Shown here one piece after another: positions 35,715 through 47,791 of a stretch of 64,000 nt of DNA. Both the position numbers and the translations under genes were made by a program. The notes below the pieces were generated by a model. The model was not told the DNA's origin. It made no database searches and saw nothing but the letters and a program-made list of their open reading frames with translations. Every line of letters starts with the position of its first letter. The stretch's first letter is position 1. This DNA is from Byssothecium circinans (lineage: Eukaryota > Ascomycota > Dothideomycetes > Pleosporales > Massarinaceae), in the NCBI GenBank assembly GCA_010015675.1, contig ML976991.1:228138-292137 (forward strand), read 5' to 3'.

Positions 35715-37725
35715 ATGGCACAAACACTCTCCTCCACGCACTTGCCCGACATCATTAGCAGCAAACCGCTCGCTGCAGCGCTGGGCCTGCTGTCTCATGC
35801 TGTGTTGAATCAGGGTGAATGGGATGGAATGGCACATCTCCTCCTTTTCTCGCCGGTCCCGTTCAGCACTCTGGTGGCGGCGGAGTATTTGCTTGACTCA
35901 AGAGCAACGTCTTTGGTTGCAGCCCTGAAGTTGGCGAGTGCAACGACGGCGGTATATCTAGCCACTTTGGTCGCGAGTATTCTGATTTATCGCGGATTCT
36001 TCCATCGCCTGCGAAAGGTGCGTATCAGTCGATCTTTTGCATCAACTAAATTATGCAAAACCAGTCATAGGACCACTGACGAACCTTGACAGTTTCCAAG
36101 TCCTTTTCTCCTCCGCTTCTCGAAATTTTCCGCCTTGCCTCTCGTCGCAAAATCGGACGAACACTGGTACGAAGTCATTCGAGATTTGCACAGAACCTAC
36201 CGCACCGACATAATCCGCACTGGTCCCTGCGAACTCAGCATTGCTTCCCCAGACGCCATCAAACTAATCCACGGGCCCCTCTCCAAATGTAGAAAATCGG
36301 TTTGGTACAGCTAAAATCACCACATCGAAGGATCGAACTTGCAGACATCTCGGAACAAGCAAGAACATCGAGAAAGAAGGAAACTGTGGGATCGTGGTTT
36401 TAATACGAAGGCGCTGAAGGAATATGAGTCGAGACTGAATAGACATGCCCTGGGGCTGATGGAGAAGTTGGGAGAACAGGCGGAGCTCGGAGGAAAGGAG
36501 GGAGTGAGAATTTCAAGTTGGAACAGTTTTTATTCTTTCGACGTCATGGGAGACATTGGGTTCAGCCGCAGCTTTGGCATGGTGGAAAAAGGACGGGAGG
36601 ATGACTTGATTGCGGCATCGCATAGAAGTTGTAAATATATCCCCTTTTCCTCATCAGTGAGTGATGGCCACATTCAGAAAAGGAGCTTGAGCAAGCGCTG
36701 TCTCATTCCTTGTGAATGAGGACCCTCCTGACATTCTAAGATAATTGTTGACGTCGCTGGATAGTTGCCCATCTCGGTTACTTGACACACTTTCCCTGGC
36801 TCACCATGGTCCTCACAAGGACGAAAACCGGAGCCAAGGACCTAACGGACTTCCTCAGCTGGACACGGAAAGTTTTAATAGAAAGACATAAAACGTCGCC
36901 TCCGGAGAGAGATGTGATGAGTTGGCTGTTGGAAAATGACAAGGAAGAGATTCCGCTTGGAAGGAATGCGGATACGAGACTATTGATTGTTGCCGGGAGG
37001 TGAGTGCACCAGTCGTTTTATTTGTTTTCCAAAGTGTAGTGGTCTGACTGACTGTTGGACGCAGTGACACGACGGCGACGACTTTGACATTCATCATGTA
37101 CGAGCTATGCAACAACCCTGACGTTCAGAAACGACTTCGCGAAACCATCGATAAAGTTGCCCCGGAGAAGTCCTTCCTTGAAGTTGAGGACGTAGCCAAC
37201 ATCCCGTACCTCCAAGGCGTCATCAACGAGGGCTTAAGAATGTGGCCAGCTGTACGTTCACGTTATATCTCATCCCTGTTCGAAGAGAACCTCATATTAA
37301 TAACTTTCCAGGTTCCGAGTGGCGTACAACGCGAGACCCCCGCCTCTGGCATCGTTCTCCCCGACCAAACCTACATCCCCGGCAACAACCTGATCTGGAC
37401 GCCGATCTACACACTACTGCGCGACGAGCGCTCTTTCCCTTCCCCCTCAACCTTTATGCCTACGCGCTGGACTGACGAGGCACCAGAGTACGTTCAAGAC
37501 AAGCGCGCTTTCATCCCATTCAGCACGGGAAGGTATGATTGTATCGGACAGAAGCTTTCACTGATGGAGATGAGGTCGGTGCCTGCAAACTTCATTAGAA
37601 GGTTCGAGATCAGCCACTTGGAGGGTGGGGATAGAGGGGAGAGTTTTGTGAAAAATTCAACGGATTGTTTTGTAATTAATATGGGGAACTTTGATGTAAA
37701 GTTGACGAAGAGGGGTAGGAGCTGA
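35715..37725 (+). pseudogene. Cytochrome P450 monooxygenase with one in-frame stop
   Basis: Exons are read as 35715-36017, 36093-36630, 36765-36999, 37065-37251 and 37312-37725. The N-terminus carries membrane segments (VYLATLVASILIYRGFF). P450 landmarks follow: the C-helix region (RERRKLWDRGFN), SFYSFDVMGDIGFSRSFGM, the I-helix oxygen-binding motif AGSDTTATT (formed across a splice), the K-helix EGLR, FMPTRWTD, and the heme-ligand loop PFSTGRYDCIG. Exon 2 stays in the right frame on both sides of a TAA at 36312-36314, which sits where a Gln codon (CAA) would fit. That is a single C-to-T type change. It is either a recently inactivated gene or a base error. The 134-bp third intron is longer than the others and is the weakest splice call. 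The substrate is unknown. Confidence 0.72.
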
Positions 37726-38479
37726 AGGACTGCAGAGTGTATCCAGGAGGGCTAAGTTCCTTTGTTATTGAGTAGAATTCTCCACTCGTATTGACATTTA
37801 CTGCGCTCCGAAAGGGCGCATCGTAGCGATAGCTCTCGCCTCCGTGATTGTGTGAAAGGGCGCGATAACAGGCTGCAGGATCGATTACGAGAAAAGGGCT
37901 AATGACGGTTCTGTACGAGATTGACCGCCATGATGATGCCGATAACTCCTAACTGTGGCTGCGTATGATATGACTCCAGATGTCTGCGCCCCACGTGCCG
38001 GCACCGGACGTTGCTCACGTGATTGTGACTCTTTCGGGAAAGCTTGCTGCTCGGGCCGCTAGCGCTAGCATGACTCCTTCTTAAGCCGACTTCAGATCAT
38101 CCACGTTGACCATTACCAGCTTGCCACAACAAACTCACCACACCGTCTGGATTGCATCAACAACATCGCATCATAACAATGATGTTTCTAGCTTAGCTTG
38201 TGTAAGCCAATCCGGCATTTACACCGCTCCACGCCACCCTCAATTGTCTCCCGACAGTCTGCTTGACGAAACAACATCTACGTTTGCACTCCTCACGCCC
38301 GCCATGTTTCCATTACTGGTATTCTTCTTCAAGACACGCTTTTCTCATACAAACTCTCGGTCATTATTTCTTTTAAGAGTGTTACCGTTCGCACAGACAC
38401 CTTGAAGACTCCTGCCTGCCCAGCTTGCGGCTTCACGGCATCAACAGGATAGAGCGAACAGATCTTCCTATCCATCAAT
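37726..38479. promoter_or_regulatory. Intergenic promoter of GTPBP1-like gene with two CACGTG sites
   Basis: CACGTG occurs at 37992-37997 and 38016-38021, the second within TCACGTGA. E-boxes of this kind bind bHLH factors in fungi; the factor here is unknown. No gene is seen in this stretch. Confidence 0.45.
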
Positions 38480-41167
38480 ATGGCTTCGGCTGCTATCTTC
38501 ACGTTTGAGCCAGACCCTCCCAGGGTCGCTAGCCCATGGGCTGCAGCAACGCCACCGCCCGGGCGGTCGCCTCATGGCTCCCAATCTCCATCGGATAGTA
38601 CTACAACGGAATGCAGCATAGCATTCAACGGCTCCATACTTCCTGTTTTGGAAGACAGCTCGATCGCTCGAATCGAGGCCGAACCCCAGGAAGGGCCTGT
38701 GGAATATAAGCTGCATTTGCTACTCCGTCAGCGAAGATCCTTCACCTACTGCAGCACGCGCCGCCAAATATCTGGGTCGCTGCGTCGCACCGAAACTCAT
38801 ACGCCTATTTCCGTTGCTCGCAGCGTGCCTGACGCCCGTTTGCTAGGAACTATACCGCCGCCACTAAGTGCCGTACAATCACGAAACCATCGACTTGAGC
38901 AGCTCACCTCCCAAATGCTGTGGCGTTTGCAGCAGTCTTCTCCCAATCATACATCGTCGTCAAATGAAAGTATCAATCTCCTTTTTCCAGACGAGTCGCA
39001 GAAGTCTGGATCCGTTCTTCTTGAACGACTATTTCCAGGACTTGAGGATAGCAATGGTGCACTCTATGAGCTTGGCGTAGCCGATGATGGCGAACTGATT
39101 GGTCTAGCTAAGGACGAAATGGAAGAGTCATTGCACAACCTGCGCGTCATGGCCGCAAGTTTGGGGTGCCGGGTCGAAGTGCAACGTGTGGTCGCAATCG
39201 GCTCGTGCGAATGGGTCGAAGATGCCGGAGCGTCGCAGCAAATTACGAGAAAATCCAAGTTGTTGGTTGCAGAGGCTTTTATTCGCCCGGACCAGCACTT
39301 TGACCGGCGTCGACCCTCTCCACATCCCGAGGAATTGATCAACTCCAATGGCGAAGTGTCTCTGACGAATGCCATTGATGATGGTAATCAGAAGGTTGAG
39401 CAGTTGCGCGTTTCTCTCATGGGCGCAACGACCTTTGGCAAATCCAGTCTACTCGGGACACTCTCTACTGGGACACTCGATAACGGCAAAGGACTGTCTC
39501 GCCTCAGCCTTCTAAAGCACAAACATGAACACGAGTCGGGGGAGACGAGCTCCATTACGCAGCAACTGATCGGGTACCATGACGATGCGGCCTTCAATGG
39601 TACAAGAACATCTACACACGCACTTGGCTCTACAGACCACTCCTCATGGACCGACATTCTTACATTCGCTGGATCCTCAGAAGCAGGAAGAATAGTGCTT
39701 CTCACTGACTCTGCAGGACACCCGCGCTTTCACCGAACCACGGTCAGAGGCCTCGTAGGTTGGGATCCTCACTACACTCTTCTGTGTGTACCGGCGAATC
39801 TTACCGAAGATGCCTCTCGAAAGATTGGTGCACCATCATTGACGAAAGATGCATCCATGTCTGCTGTCAGAGACTGGGAGCTTACCATAGAGCATATCCA
39901 CCTATGCCTGGCTCTCGAGCTTCCGTTACTGGTTGTGATCACAAAGTTTGACTTGGCCACAAAGACTGGCATCAAAAGTGTTATTACCAAAGTCGGTAGC
40001 ATGATACACGGTGCTGGTAGAAAATACTCCATTGTTGCCGATACACCAGGGTATGATGAGGAGCTAGGAGTGGTCCCATCAGCGGACTTGACACAAATTA
40101 CGAAAGATGTTAACAGCCTAGAGATTTCGCCTACTTCCGTCGTTCCAATCATCCTGACAAGTGCAGTCAGGGGCAATGGCTTAAACAAGCTTCACGCGTT
40201 TCTTCGAGAGCTTCCAGTACCAACCTCTTCTTCACCACCTGCAGGGACCCCTGGCACATTGTTCTACATAGAGAACCTATACAAAAAGGCTTCCGTACGC
40301 TCACGTTCCGACGAGCCGACGATTGTAGGCGGTCTTCTACGCCATGGAACTCTTAGCATCGGCGACGAACTCCTTCTAGGCCCCTATCCTGCGGATTCAA
40401 CCTCTGATGACAGCGATTCAGGGAGCGGTGGACCCTCGAGACACAGCTCTTCTGCCCCAACTTCACGCTCCTTCCCCGGCGCGTTTTGTCAGCAGTTATC
40501 AAACACAAATCTGCGTTCGCGGTCTAGATCAAGGTCATACTTGATAGCCACTGAATGGCGGCGTGTGCGCATCGTTTCTTTGCGAAACCTCAGACGACCG
40601 ATACACACATTGCATACGGACCAGGTCGGCACCATAGGCCTGCTCCCTGTCCACGGTCAAATGCCCATTTCGAGCCCCGCGATTCATCGGATTCGTAAAG
40701 GAATGGTTTTGGCCAACGGCGAGCCTCAGGCCAAAAGAGTGATTTCAGTGCGATGTACGGGTTCCAATGCCCTCGCCGCCAACATGTTGGGCATTGGCAG
40801 CAACGTGGTCATTTGCACCGCCAGCGTGCGCGCGTCGTCGAAAGTTATTTCGGTTTCGCAAGAGGGAGGCGGCGATACCCGGACGAAGCCTGAAGCTGAT
40901 GATGCCGATGACGATGACGATGGGTTCGGGTTTGGTTTAGATATCGAGGAGGATACCGTCGCCGACGATCCTAGCAATGACTTTCAAACCCACCCCGCAG
41001 CAACGATGGTCACATTCCAGTTCATCACGTCCCGAGAGTTCATCGAGGCTGATGCGAAGGTGTTGGCCATGCCAGGAGGTGGTCCGGGACTCACTGGTAG
41101 CAAGGAGAGGGGAGAGAAAGGTCTTGCGGGGCTGGAAGGATTCGTCGGCCGTGCTGTGGAGGGGTAG
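38480..41167 (+). CDS. GTPBP1-like translational GTPase
   Basis: The single-exon product is 895 residues. The G domain starts near residue 310. G1 is GATTFGKSSLLG, replacing the usual GHVDxGKST. G3 is LTDSAGHPRFHRTTVRGL, and G4 is LVVITKFDLAT. Beta-barrel EF-Tu domain-2-like parts follow (TIVGGLLRHGTLSIGDELLLGPY, DQVGTIGLLPVHG, IRKGMVLANGE). The order and the H-R-T-T-V-x-G-L after G3 match the GTPBP1/GTPBP2 family, linked in animals to ribosome stalling and mRNA turnover. Insertions rich in Ser and Arg split domain 2, and an acidic stretch (DDADDDDDGFGFG) lies near the C-terminus. The role in fungi is not established. Confidence 0.85.
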   Translation: MASAAIFTFEPDPPRVASPWAAATPPPGRSPHGSQSPSDSTTTECSIAFNGSILPVLEDSSIARIEAEPQEGPVEYKLHLLLRQRRSFTYCSTRRQISGSLRRTETHTPISVARSVPDARLLGTIPPPLSAVQSRNHRLEQLTSQMLWRLQQSSPNHTSSSNESINLLFPDESQKSGSVLLERLFPGLEDSNGALYELGVADDGELIGLAKDEMEESLHNLRVMAASLGCRVEVQRVVAIGSCEWVEDAGASQQITRKSKLLVAEAFIRPDQHFDRRRPSPHPEELINSNGEVSLTNAIDDGNQKVEQLRVSLMGATTFGKSSLLGTLSTGTLDNGKGLSRLSLLKHKHEHESGETSSITQQLIGYHDDAAFNGTRTSTHALGSTDHSSWTDILTFAGSSEAGRIVLLTDSAGHPRFHRTTVRGLVGWDPHYTLLCVPANLTEDASRKIGAPSLTKDASMSAVRDWELTIEHIHLCLALELPLLVVITKFDLATKTGIKSVITKVGSMIHGAGRKYSIVADTPGYDEELGVVPSADLTQITKDVNSLEISPTSVVPIILTSAVRGNGLNKLHAFLRELPVPTSSSPPAGTPGTLFYIENLYKKASVRSRSDEPTIVGGLLRHGTLSIGDELLLGPYPADSTSDDSDSGSGGPSRHSSSAPTSRSFPGAFCQQLSNTNLRSRSRSRSYLIATEWRRVRIVSLRNLRRPIHTLHTDQVGTIGLLPVHGQMPISSPAIHRIRKGMVLANGEPQAKRVISVRCTGSNALAANMLGIGSNVVICTASVRASSKVISVSQEGGGDTRTKPEADDADDDDDGFGFGLDIEEDTVADDPSNDFQTHPAATMVTFQFITSREFIEADAKVLAMPGGGPGLTGSKERGEKGLAGLEGFVGRAVEG

Positions 41168-42538
41168 TCGTTTGCAAGTGCTTGTTCGGATGGCAGTGGA
41201 GTGTAATGTGGAGACGGAGGGGCCCTTTTGGAGAGTGCATGTTCCAGTGAAGAGGCAGTGACTGCAAACTGGCGTTCTACATATTTTCATAACGAATCGT
41301 TTGGGCGTTCTGGAGTCATTAAGAGAACTGGGAAGGGAGGGGGGCCGGTTACGTAGTTATTCTTATTACTTATCCCCAGAGTTTCTTCAAACATTGTTTC
41401 CCGTTTCCATTTTAAAGTACAGTAAACCTTCCTTCAGCTTCTACAGTGACAGATCATAACGTTCCATGTTATTTGCAGGACAGTCCATCCACAAGATAAA
41501 AAAAAGGATAGTTAGGTGCTTGGGGGTGACTCAGTCCCAGCAATATAGAAGATACACAACTCATTCCAACGTCTGGATACTTCAACCACTCACTACGCTC
41601 GCTTCAAAGAAAACTTGGGAGCGAACTTCGCAGCATGGTTTAATTGGCTTTCAAACTTGTTGAGCAGGCACCATGGCAAAGATGCTTCAAATATCGCCAA
41701 ACGCTCCTCCTGCCCGACGTCCACGCACACGCCGCCTGGGGCAATGATTCACCGCCCTCGTGCAGTAGCGTTTTTCTGGTGAATATTTCAATTACGACGT
41801 CACGGATACTGGAGAATGATATGATGGTGCATGTATGCATGTATGAATATAGTATAGTGCAGTGTTGTGTGGTTATCGTTGGAGTATAATAGCAACTTAT
41901 AAATACTATTTCTGCGCGCTAGATTTTCCAAGTAAGCAAGTCAAGAGAGGAAAACCTCGCACAATCCAAGCAAGTCGAAAGCTCGACTCGCTCGCTCAAA
42001 GTTGCTTAATCCTTTCCATTTCATTCTAATATGCTCTAACCAGGTAGCTTGTATTTACATTGTAAATGCATTACGTTGATTGCTAGCCATGGCTGGTGGG
42101 GGTAAGATATATAACTAGCATCGTAAACCATCCTTATATACGCATCGAGTCCCCTTTCCCACTGCATCTGTCTGGAAAGCGTGGCATTCACCCTTCCGGC
42201 ACTTCCTATCAAGAAATGAGATGGTGATGACATCTGGACGCTGTAGGCGCCATGTTTATATAATCGTAGCTGTCAAATTCGGTCTGAGCCTGTCACCGTA
42301 AAGCAGCTAGGATTATTGTTTGGTGAAACTAGCTCCGTCCATCCGCCGGCACGTGATTAGGGAAGCCTTCATATGAGAACGCCAGAATGACGCACCCCTA
42401 AAAGCTGAAGAAGGCAAAAGAATCGCATGCAGGGTATCGTTTCAAATTGGAGAAGAAAGTCCAAGAAGCAAAAATGAAAGCAAGGGCCGTGAAGCTAAAG
42501 GTGTCGCCATTTCTTTCGTCATTGAAAGTCACCGGTCC
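41168..42538. other. Convergent 3' flanks, no gene seen
   Basis: This region lies between the ends of the GTPBP1-like gene (plus) and WC-1 (minus). No supported coding frame was found. Near 41938-41998 the phrase GCAAGTC recurs twice in a short AAGCAAGTCRA context. Otherwise nothing notable. Confidence 0.4.
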
Positions 42539-45500
42539 CTAATCCGGCTCGATCACTTCCTCAATCTTCGGGGGTACACCGTGGTAGCCTTGGGATGAAG
42601 CAGATACCTCCATACGGGGAACCTTCAATGCGTGCGTGTCGTGGGTACTCTGATGGTGGCTGTACGAATGCCCTTGTGCAAGCGTGGTAGAGACACCTGG
42701 TCGGGCTCCTTGCTCTGTATAGTTGCTAGGTAGGTTGGTTTGAGTGTGCCGTGGCGAGGCACTCTTCTTGCTCTTTTCACTCGTGGCGGAATGCTGCGAT
42801 GAGGTTCTTGGGGATACGCGACCTTGCTGTTGCGGCAGTGAGTAAACGTTCCGCATTGCTGTCTTGGAGGAGAATAACTTACTTGCTTAGCCCAGCGCAG
42901 TCCGCAAGAGTTGCACAAGTCCCTGTTGCCAGATGGTCCTCTTCTCCATTCTGGTGTCGTTTTGGTGTGACAATTTACGCAATCCTTTTGTGACTGTCCT
43001 GCGCCCTTTCTTCGCTTCCGCTTCTTCTTCGCCGCGAGTAGGCCTTGTACTTCCTCTGCTAGATATCTGTTCCGCTTCTCCATTTGTCGCAATTCGTACT
43101 GCCAACTTGAGCTTCTAGTCGTCTTGAGCTCGTCGAAAATGTTGTCTTCCGATGCTAATGATTGGTCCTGATGGCCAATTTGGAGGCCGTTCTGGCCTGC
43201 AACCGTAATGGCATGATGCTCAGTTGAAATAAAACGGTTGTCTGTTGAAGCGGTATGTGGCGTATAGTTTCCGGCACCGGATAGCGAATCTGGTCGGGGT
43301 GACATCCCTGGTGGTAATGATCCTGTAGAAGCGTGCGTGTCCCCGGGCGTTCGCTCCTTGCCACCGTACATTGAGGGTCGTTGGCCGGTTCCGTTCCTCG
43401 AGTATTTCAGTAACCGTGTTTGCGCAACTAAGAATGTGGGTTTCTGGCCCTCAATCGCATCTCCAGGGTAGATTGTGGTGAAGGCTTGGAGCACTTGACC
43501 ACGCTTGTTGATTAGTTCATGTTTGACCTCCCCCTTCCTGCCGCTTCGTGCCAGTTCTAGTATTCGACCAAAACTCTGCTTGGACTCTTGGCGCATCAGG
43601 GCTTGGATGCTAGAACCAACAAGGTCCTCGGGCTGCAGGTCTAGCAAAGAGCGGACGTTGGACGAAACGAACAAGAACATGCCTGATGTTGACAGCTTTG
43701 TCCAGAGTTCATTGTCGCCTACACCTCCAGATGCGCGTACGATTTGTTTGCTGAGGGTGTAGACGGGCCGCTCGCGACCGACCAGTATTATGCATTTTCG
43801 GCCTTTGCCTTGCTCCGTGTGCAACGACCCGTGGCCCTCAAACCACATGTAGCCGCTCTTTTTCCGCCGTATACGGAATACCACATTGACGGAAGAGCCG
43901 TTGCTCATGTCCTTCAACTCTCTTGTGACAGGTACAATATCGCTAGGATGGCACACGGAAGAGAGCGCCGTGCCTACGAGTTCGCTAGCGTCGTACTCCA
44001 ATATCCGATTACTAGAGGGAGATAAATAGAGGAACAGTCCCTTGAGTGACAAAACGTGGACGACGTCATCGGTGTTCTCGAGGAGTATCTTATCCCATAC
44101 GCGACGTGTGATTTCGGAATCGCCGGCATTGCTATAGGTGGACAGAAGGTTGGACACCTCCTCCCTGGAGATGGTCTGACCTTGCTGTTGATCCGATTGC
44201 GCCTTGTGGTCGGTGAATACATAACTGGGCATGGACATGCCTCGTTGGTAATTGATTCGGTATGAACCGTCTTTTCACAATCAATATTCTCCCTGAAAGT
44301 ATAGTATAGGAGAGGAACACATACCGGGGTTTTTGTTGGTCATTGAACTCGGTTGTTCGACCAAGTCGACTTGAAAGCCAACAATAAATTTGATGGGACC
44401 ACCTGGCTCCCACGGAATGGGAATCATGGTTAAGAGATTCATGAACGGCTGTCCACCTCTCCGATAGTTGATTAAACTGACCTGTGCTTCTTGCCTCTGC
44501 TCGATGGCGGTCTTGAGACAGTAGATGGACGCGTCGTCCACATATGTCCGCTTCATTCCTGGCTTGACTTTGCCGTCTGGCGACTGAAGGAAGCGGCAGT
44601 TTCTGCCGAGAATCATATGTTTGTTGTAGCCGGTTAGACGCTCAAAGTTTTCGGAGCAGTAGACGATGGGAGTGTCGTCTAGCTCATTGTCGCACACCAC
44701 GAAGGCACACGACAAGTCCACCGAGCCAATGTCAATCTGTGGGTCTGCTCTAGTCGCAACGCGCATCTATTGACTTGTTAGACTCGCAACATGTCAGCAT
44801 CACCCGAACATACCAGAACGCCCAGCATATCGAAGCCGGTGGAGGAATAAGCATTCTTGAACTGAGTGTTCATGGGTGGGGTGGAGTTCATAGTGGAAGA
44901 AAAGCCTCCTGCCGGTGTGGTCCAAGGTATCGTCATGTCATTGAAAGCGTTGGTGTTCACCTCGTGGTGTGCAGGTAATGCTATAGGGGGATTATTTTTG
45001 AGAGATGTCAAGCTCATTTTTGACGGGTCATTCTTTGGAAAAGTCTGCTCTTCGCTCTTCGGACGAGAATCCGAGCGCATACTGTTCTCATCCTGGCCGC
45101 TGTTGGTGCGGGTGGGTACGGTAGACCGCACATCAGGCGTGGCGCTTGAAGATTCGCTTATGTATCGATCCTGTGCCTGAAGAGACATGACGGGCGCTGC
45201 AAACTGCGTGTTGGGAAACAGGTTTATATCCGTGGGCATCACGGATAGCGAGCCGTTCATGTCGAGAGGCAGAGACATGGCCGGAAAAGGGCTTGCCATG
45301 TCCATGTCCAGGTTTGCGTGCATGGGGGATGCATAGGCCGAGGCAGCCTGGGGCATGTTCGAGAAGGGCGAGTTGGCGTTGGAGAACTGGGTGGTTATGG
45401 CGAGGTCATTGGCAGGTGTTTGGGCAGGTTGGAGTTGGGGCGACGCCTGGGGGAAGGTGCCACTGGGCATCATGCCTTCCAAGCCGGCGCTGGTCGGCAT

Positions 45501-45728
45501 TTCGAAGTTGAAGTCCTCCATGGCGTTGTTGGGGTCCCCAAAGTTGATGGCGGAGAAGCGCGACGGCATGCTCATCCTCCTCCTGTCCTTTTCGTTGGAG
45601 GACACTATATCATCCAGCGACTGGCCGTGGTTGAGGTCAAAGGCATTCATCTGGTCGCCCGACATGTCCACCATGGGCACGCTTCCCCGGTTCCCATAAG
45701 GTCGTTGCGAGTACGGATACCCGTTCAT
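42539..45728 (-). CDS. wc-1: White Collar-1 blue-light receptor / GATA transcription factor
   Basis: Exons at 45728-44814, 44766-44325, 44270-42883 and 42826-42539 give 1010 residues in frame. A disordered N-terminus precedes the LOV domain. That domain has the flavin-binding signature GRNCRFLQSPDG, whose Cys forms the photo-adduct, then VSLINYRRGGQPFMNLLTMIPI and FIVGFQVDLVEQ. Two more PAS domains follow (VVHVLSLKGLFLYLSPSSNRILEYDASELVG; LWTKLSTSGMFLFVSSNVRSLLDL). A basic run, AKKKRKRRKGAGQ, leads into a GATA finger of type C-x2-C-x18-C-x2-C (CVNCHTKTTPEWRRGPSGNR, then DLCNSCGLRWAKQ). With WC-2 it forms the white-collar complex driving light responses and, in some fungi, the clock. No polyglutamine tract is present. 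It diverges from the uS2m gene. Confidence 0.97.
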
Positions 45729-46659
45729 GGCGGCGGTAGTCGTGCCAGCTCAGGTAGAGGGCAGCGGGTACGGACGCATCGAGGGTCGCGGCGCCGGGCG
45801 GCGAGCGGGAGGGGGACGCGGACGTAGAGGAGGGATGCTCGAGGTTGGAGTGACGATGGGAGATGGGTGGTGAGCTCAGGGTCGCTCTCGCTCTCGCTCA
45901 CGCTTTCACTTAGACGGAATGTGGCAGCGCTGCGGCTTTCGCTGTGTATGCGTGCGGCTTTCGGGGCAAGTTGAGGAGGATACCAAAATACACTAGGGCT
46001 AGCCTGGACAGCCAGAGTCGCGCAGAATTCGAGGCAGGCGAAAAGCGAAACAAAAAAGAAACGAAAAGCGCCGGCTCTGGGCCTTCTCGCACCGCAGACG
46101 TCGTCTGGAAGCGCACGGCAAGCAGACGGCCACTGGGTAGTCGTCGCACTAGAGGAGAGGTAGTGGCCCGGCGTGGAGAGCCAGTGGCGGGAGCGTCTCA
46201 TGCAATTCTACAATGCCATCCGACCCAAAACGGTCAGACGCTTGGCCTCGGCCTGGTGCAGGGCGACGGGCTGGGGCGACTCTCCCACCCGCGCTCTATC
46301 ACGCACGTGACCTGCAGTATCAACATTGAACCGTCAACTCCATCCATGCCCGGGTGTACATATGTAATTTCAAGACTGTTCGGTGACAGCTGGAGGGCCA
46401 ACAACAAGACGACTGGAGCACAAAAGAAGTCACGTGCAGCAACGCAACCCGTCTGGTGGACCTTCCAGATGTCATGTTGGCCATGCTTGTTGATGTCGCG
46501 CCTTGCCGAATACGGCCGCCAAGCATCGTGTCACTCTTTTGCGTCTGCGACTCCGCACAAAACCACACCACAGCGTCCACCCATCATGATAATACGGCAT
46601 GCCATAACGCGGGGCGGTCAGTACCCTCTCAATTGAACACTCCATCATCCTCTAATGTG
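45729..46659. promoter_or_regulatory. Divergent intergenic region, WC-1 / mitochondrial uS2
   Basis: About 930 bp lie between the starts. CACGTG occurs at 46304-46309 and 46431-46436, nearer the uS2m gene. A CGCTCTCGCTCTCGCTCACGCT-like pyrimidine repeat lies near 45883-45905 on the WC-1 side. Open frames here look like chance reading. Confidence 0.45.
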
Positions 46660-47791
46660 ATGATAGCCCGACGAGCCCTCGCGCAGAACTCACACCCCAT
46701 CAGACGCCTTCTCTCCACCGAAGCCGACTCCATCGCAGCTTCCAGCGACAACAGCCTAAAGCAGCTGCACTCCCTCGAGGCCCAGATCAATGCCGCCGCA
46801 CCACAGACGCCTCCCACCGCGCCGACCTTCAACCCGGATTCTAATGGCACGCTCTCGTCGTCGCTGGCGGACAATGTCGCAGAGCAGTACCACCTGTTCA
46901 AGCAACAGCGTGAGCCCACCTCTACCACCCACCCACTCACCCAAGGCAACATTAACACGATACAGAAAAACACATCGGCAAGCTAGGCTCGGAAATCACC
47001 CCTCACTACCAACCACACATGCTGATCAACCATCCGCCGTCGCCCGCCGACGTGACCCTCGAACTCCTCCTTGCATCCGAAGCCCACCAGGGCCACGCCA
47101 CGTCGCTCTGGAACCCGGCAAACGCGCGCTACATCCACGGCATAAGACAAGGCGTCCACATCATCTCCCTCGAAGCGACAGCCGCGCACTTGCGCCGCTC
47201 CGCCAAGGTCGTACAGGAGGTGTGCAGACGCGGCGGCATGGTGCTGTTCGTAGGCACACGCGCGGATCAGGACAGAGCTGTCGTAAAAGCCGCGCAGTTG
47301 GCCAAGGGGTACCATTTGTTTGAGCGATGGATACCGGGGAGCATCACCAACGGCCAGCAGATTCTGGGCAAGTGTCGCACCAAGGTCGTCAATGAAAAGG
47401 ACGAGGAGGTGCCGGCGTTCGCAGAGCAGCTGTATGACAGGCCGGTGCTGAGACCGGATTTGGTCGTCTGTTTGAACCCGCTGGAGAACTACGTACTGCT
47501 GCATGAGTGCGCGCTGAATAGTATCCCTACCATCGGCGTGATCGACACTAACGCCGATCCGACTTGGGTCACATACCCCATTCCCGCCAACGACGACAGG
47601 TACGTTTGTCCCTTTTCACTCTACTGATTTTATGCTGATCATGTAGTCTACGCTGCATCCACGTCATCGCCGGCGTCCTAGGGCGCGCAGGTGAAGTAGG
47701 CCAGAGAGCACGTCTGGCCGCCGCTGAAAGGGGGGAAATCACCTACCGTCCCGCCAGCAACCTTGTCATACCTGAGGAGGATGAGGAATAG
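46660..47791 (+). CDS. MRP4: Mitochondrial small-subunit ribosomal protein uS2 (MRP4 type)
   Basis: The N-terminus MIARRALAQNSHPIRRLLST is a typical mitochondrial presequence. The uS2 body shows LLLASEAHQGHATSLWNPAN, YIHGIRQGVHIISLEAT, GGMVLFVGTRADQDRAVVKA, RWIPGSITNGQQ, DLVVCLNPLENYVLLHEC and IPTIGVIDTNADPTWVTYPI, then NDDSLRCIHVIAG, ending VIPEEDEE. Two introns are placed. GTGAGC to ACAG (about 46912-46966) joins FKQQ to KHIGKLGSE. GTACGT to GTAG (about 47600-47647) joins NDD to SLRC. The ATG at 46660 was chosen for the presequence; an upstream in-frame start at 46456 adds an unlikely leader. The gene diverges from WC-1. Confidence 0.95.

Noticed and set aside
28579..37725. Secondary-metabolite cluster around the P450
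   Set aside because: Neighbours are cystathionine gamma-synthase, UTP22 and a GTPBP1-like GTPase; no polyketide, peptide or terpene synthase is present.
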